Assembly: GCF_016107305.1 (NCBI RefSeq)
Contig: NZ_RCVR01000017.1
Location: 53,500-117,499 of the forward strand
Length of the DNA: 64,000 nt
Direction: 5' to 3'
Source of the DNA: Roseomonas sp. KE2513
GTDB lineage: Bacteria; Pseudomonadota; Alphaproteobacteria; Acetobacterales; Acetobacteraceae
Shown: piece after piece, positions 63,989 to 64,000 of the stretch
Numbering within the stretch: the first letter of the stretch is position 1
Layout: every line of letters starts with the position of its first letter
Notes under the pieces: model-generated
Seen by the model: only the letters and a program-made list of their open reading frames with translations
What the model was told of the DNA's origin: nothing
Database searches by the model: none
Made by a program: the position numbers and the translations under genes

Positions 63989-64000
63989 CCCGCCTCTCCC

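Overview
This is a very GC-rich (about 70 %, estimated by eye) chromosomal window, dense with short-spaced and overlapping genes. The gene content suggests an alphaproteobacterium of the Acetobacteraceae, most like Roseomonas and its relatives. Supporting points are several Bug/TctC and TRAP solute-binding proteins, a Zur-type palindrome, GGAAC-N17-GTT (EcfG-type) promoters, a DUF445 protein and an alphaproteobacterial ilvBHC-leuA arrangement. The species call is an inference from gene content, not from a marker gene.

Layout. 1-6.6 kb: DNA glycosylase, LctP-like permease, 2H phosphoesterase, M20 peptidase, then a TauD-like and a racemase-like protein that have both lost family catalytic residues, and an alpha/beta hydrolase. 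6.6-8.7 kb: GT4 and GT9 glycosyltransferases. 8.8-11.7 kb: complete DctPQM TRAP transporter. 12.2-14.9 kb: membrane-anchored TAXI protein and DUF445 protein. 14.96-16.7 kb: a Zur-box-controlled zinc ABC operon (small membrane ORF, ZnuC, ZnuB) in which ZnuB seems to lack an ATG/GTG/TTG start. 17-22.6 kb: RidA, potassium channel, nucleotide-sugar SDR plus DegT aminotransferase, SerB and MiaA. 22.7-27.9 kb: branched-chain amino-acid genes ilvB, ilvH, ilvC and leuA, with a possible Leu-rich leader peptide. 28-29.5 kb: amidohydrolase and a glycine-zipper lipoprotein.

29.6-36.3 kb is the most unusual part. An intact mreB is followed by a heavily decayed mreC (start codon lost, three in-frame stops, two frameshifts) and by a fused scrap whose C-terminal part is the end of RodA; most of mreD, all of mrdA and most of rodA are gone. 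A tRNA-Lys(CTT) follows, then a low-density stretch of tandem lipoproteins, a frameshifted secreted-protein gene, tiny ORFs and a truncated sugar transferase.

36.4-50 kb: Bug protein; a DctP-like binding protein next to a large hybrid histidine kinase, a likely solute-sensing pair; dipeptidase with serine hydrolase; MsrA-MsrB; an overlapping three-gene envelope cluster (beta-propeller, CE4-like deacetylase, fatty-acid-hydroxylase-like membrane protein); and a three-gene envelope-stress operon (YqjD-like, holin-X-like, DUF3618) preceded by an EcfG-type promoter. 50-64 kb: CinA C-terminal domain protein, a 522-residue Ala-rich coiled-coil membrane protein, a PuuE-like deacetylase with Bug protein and prolyl oligopeptidase, GreB, HtpG with a heat-shock-type promoter, a three-subunit molybdenum hydroxylase and a HAD dehalogenase. 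No insertion sequence, CRISPR array or prophage was seen.
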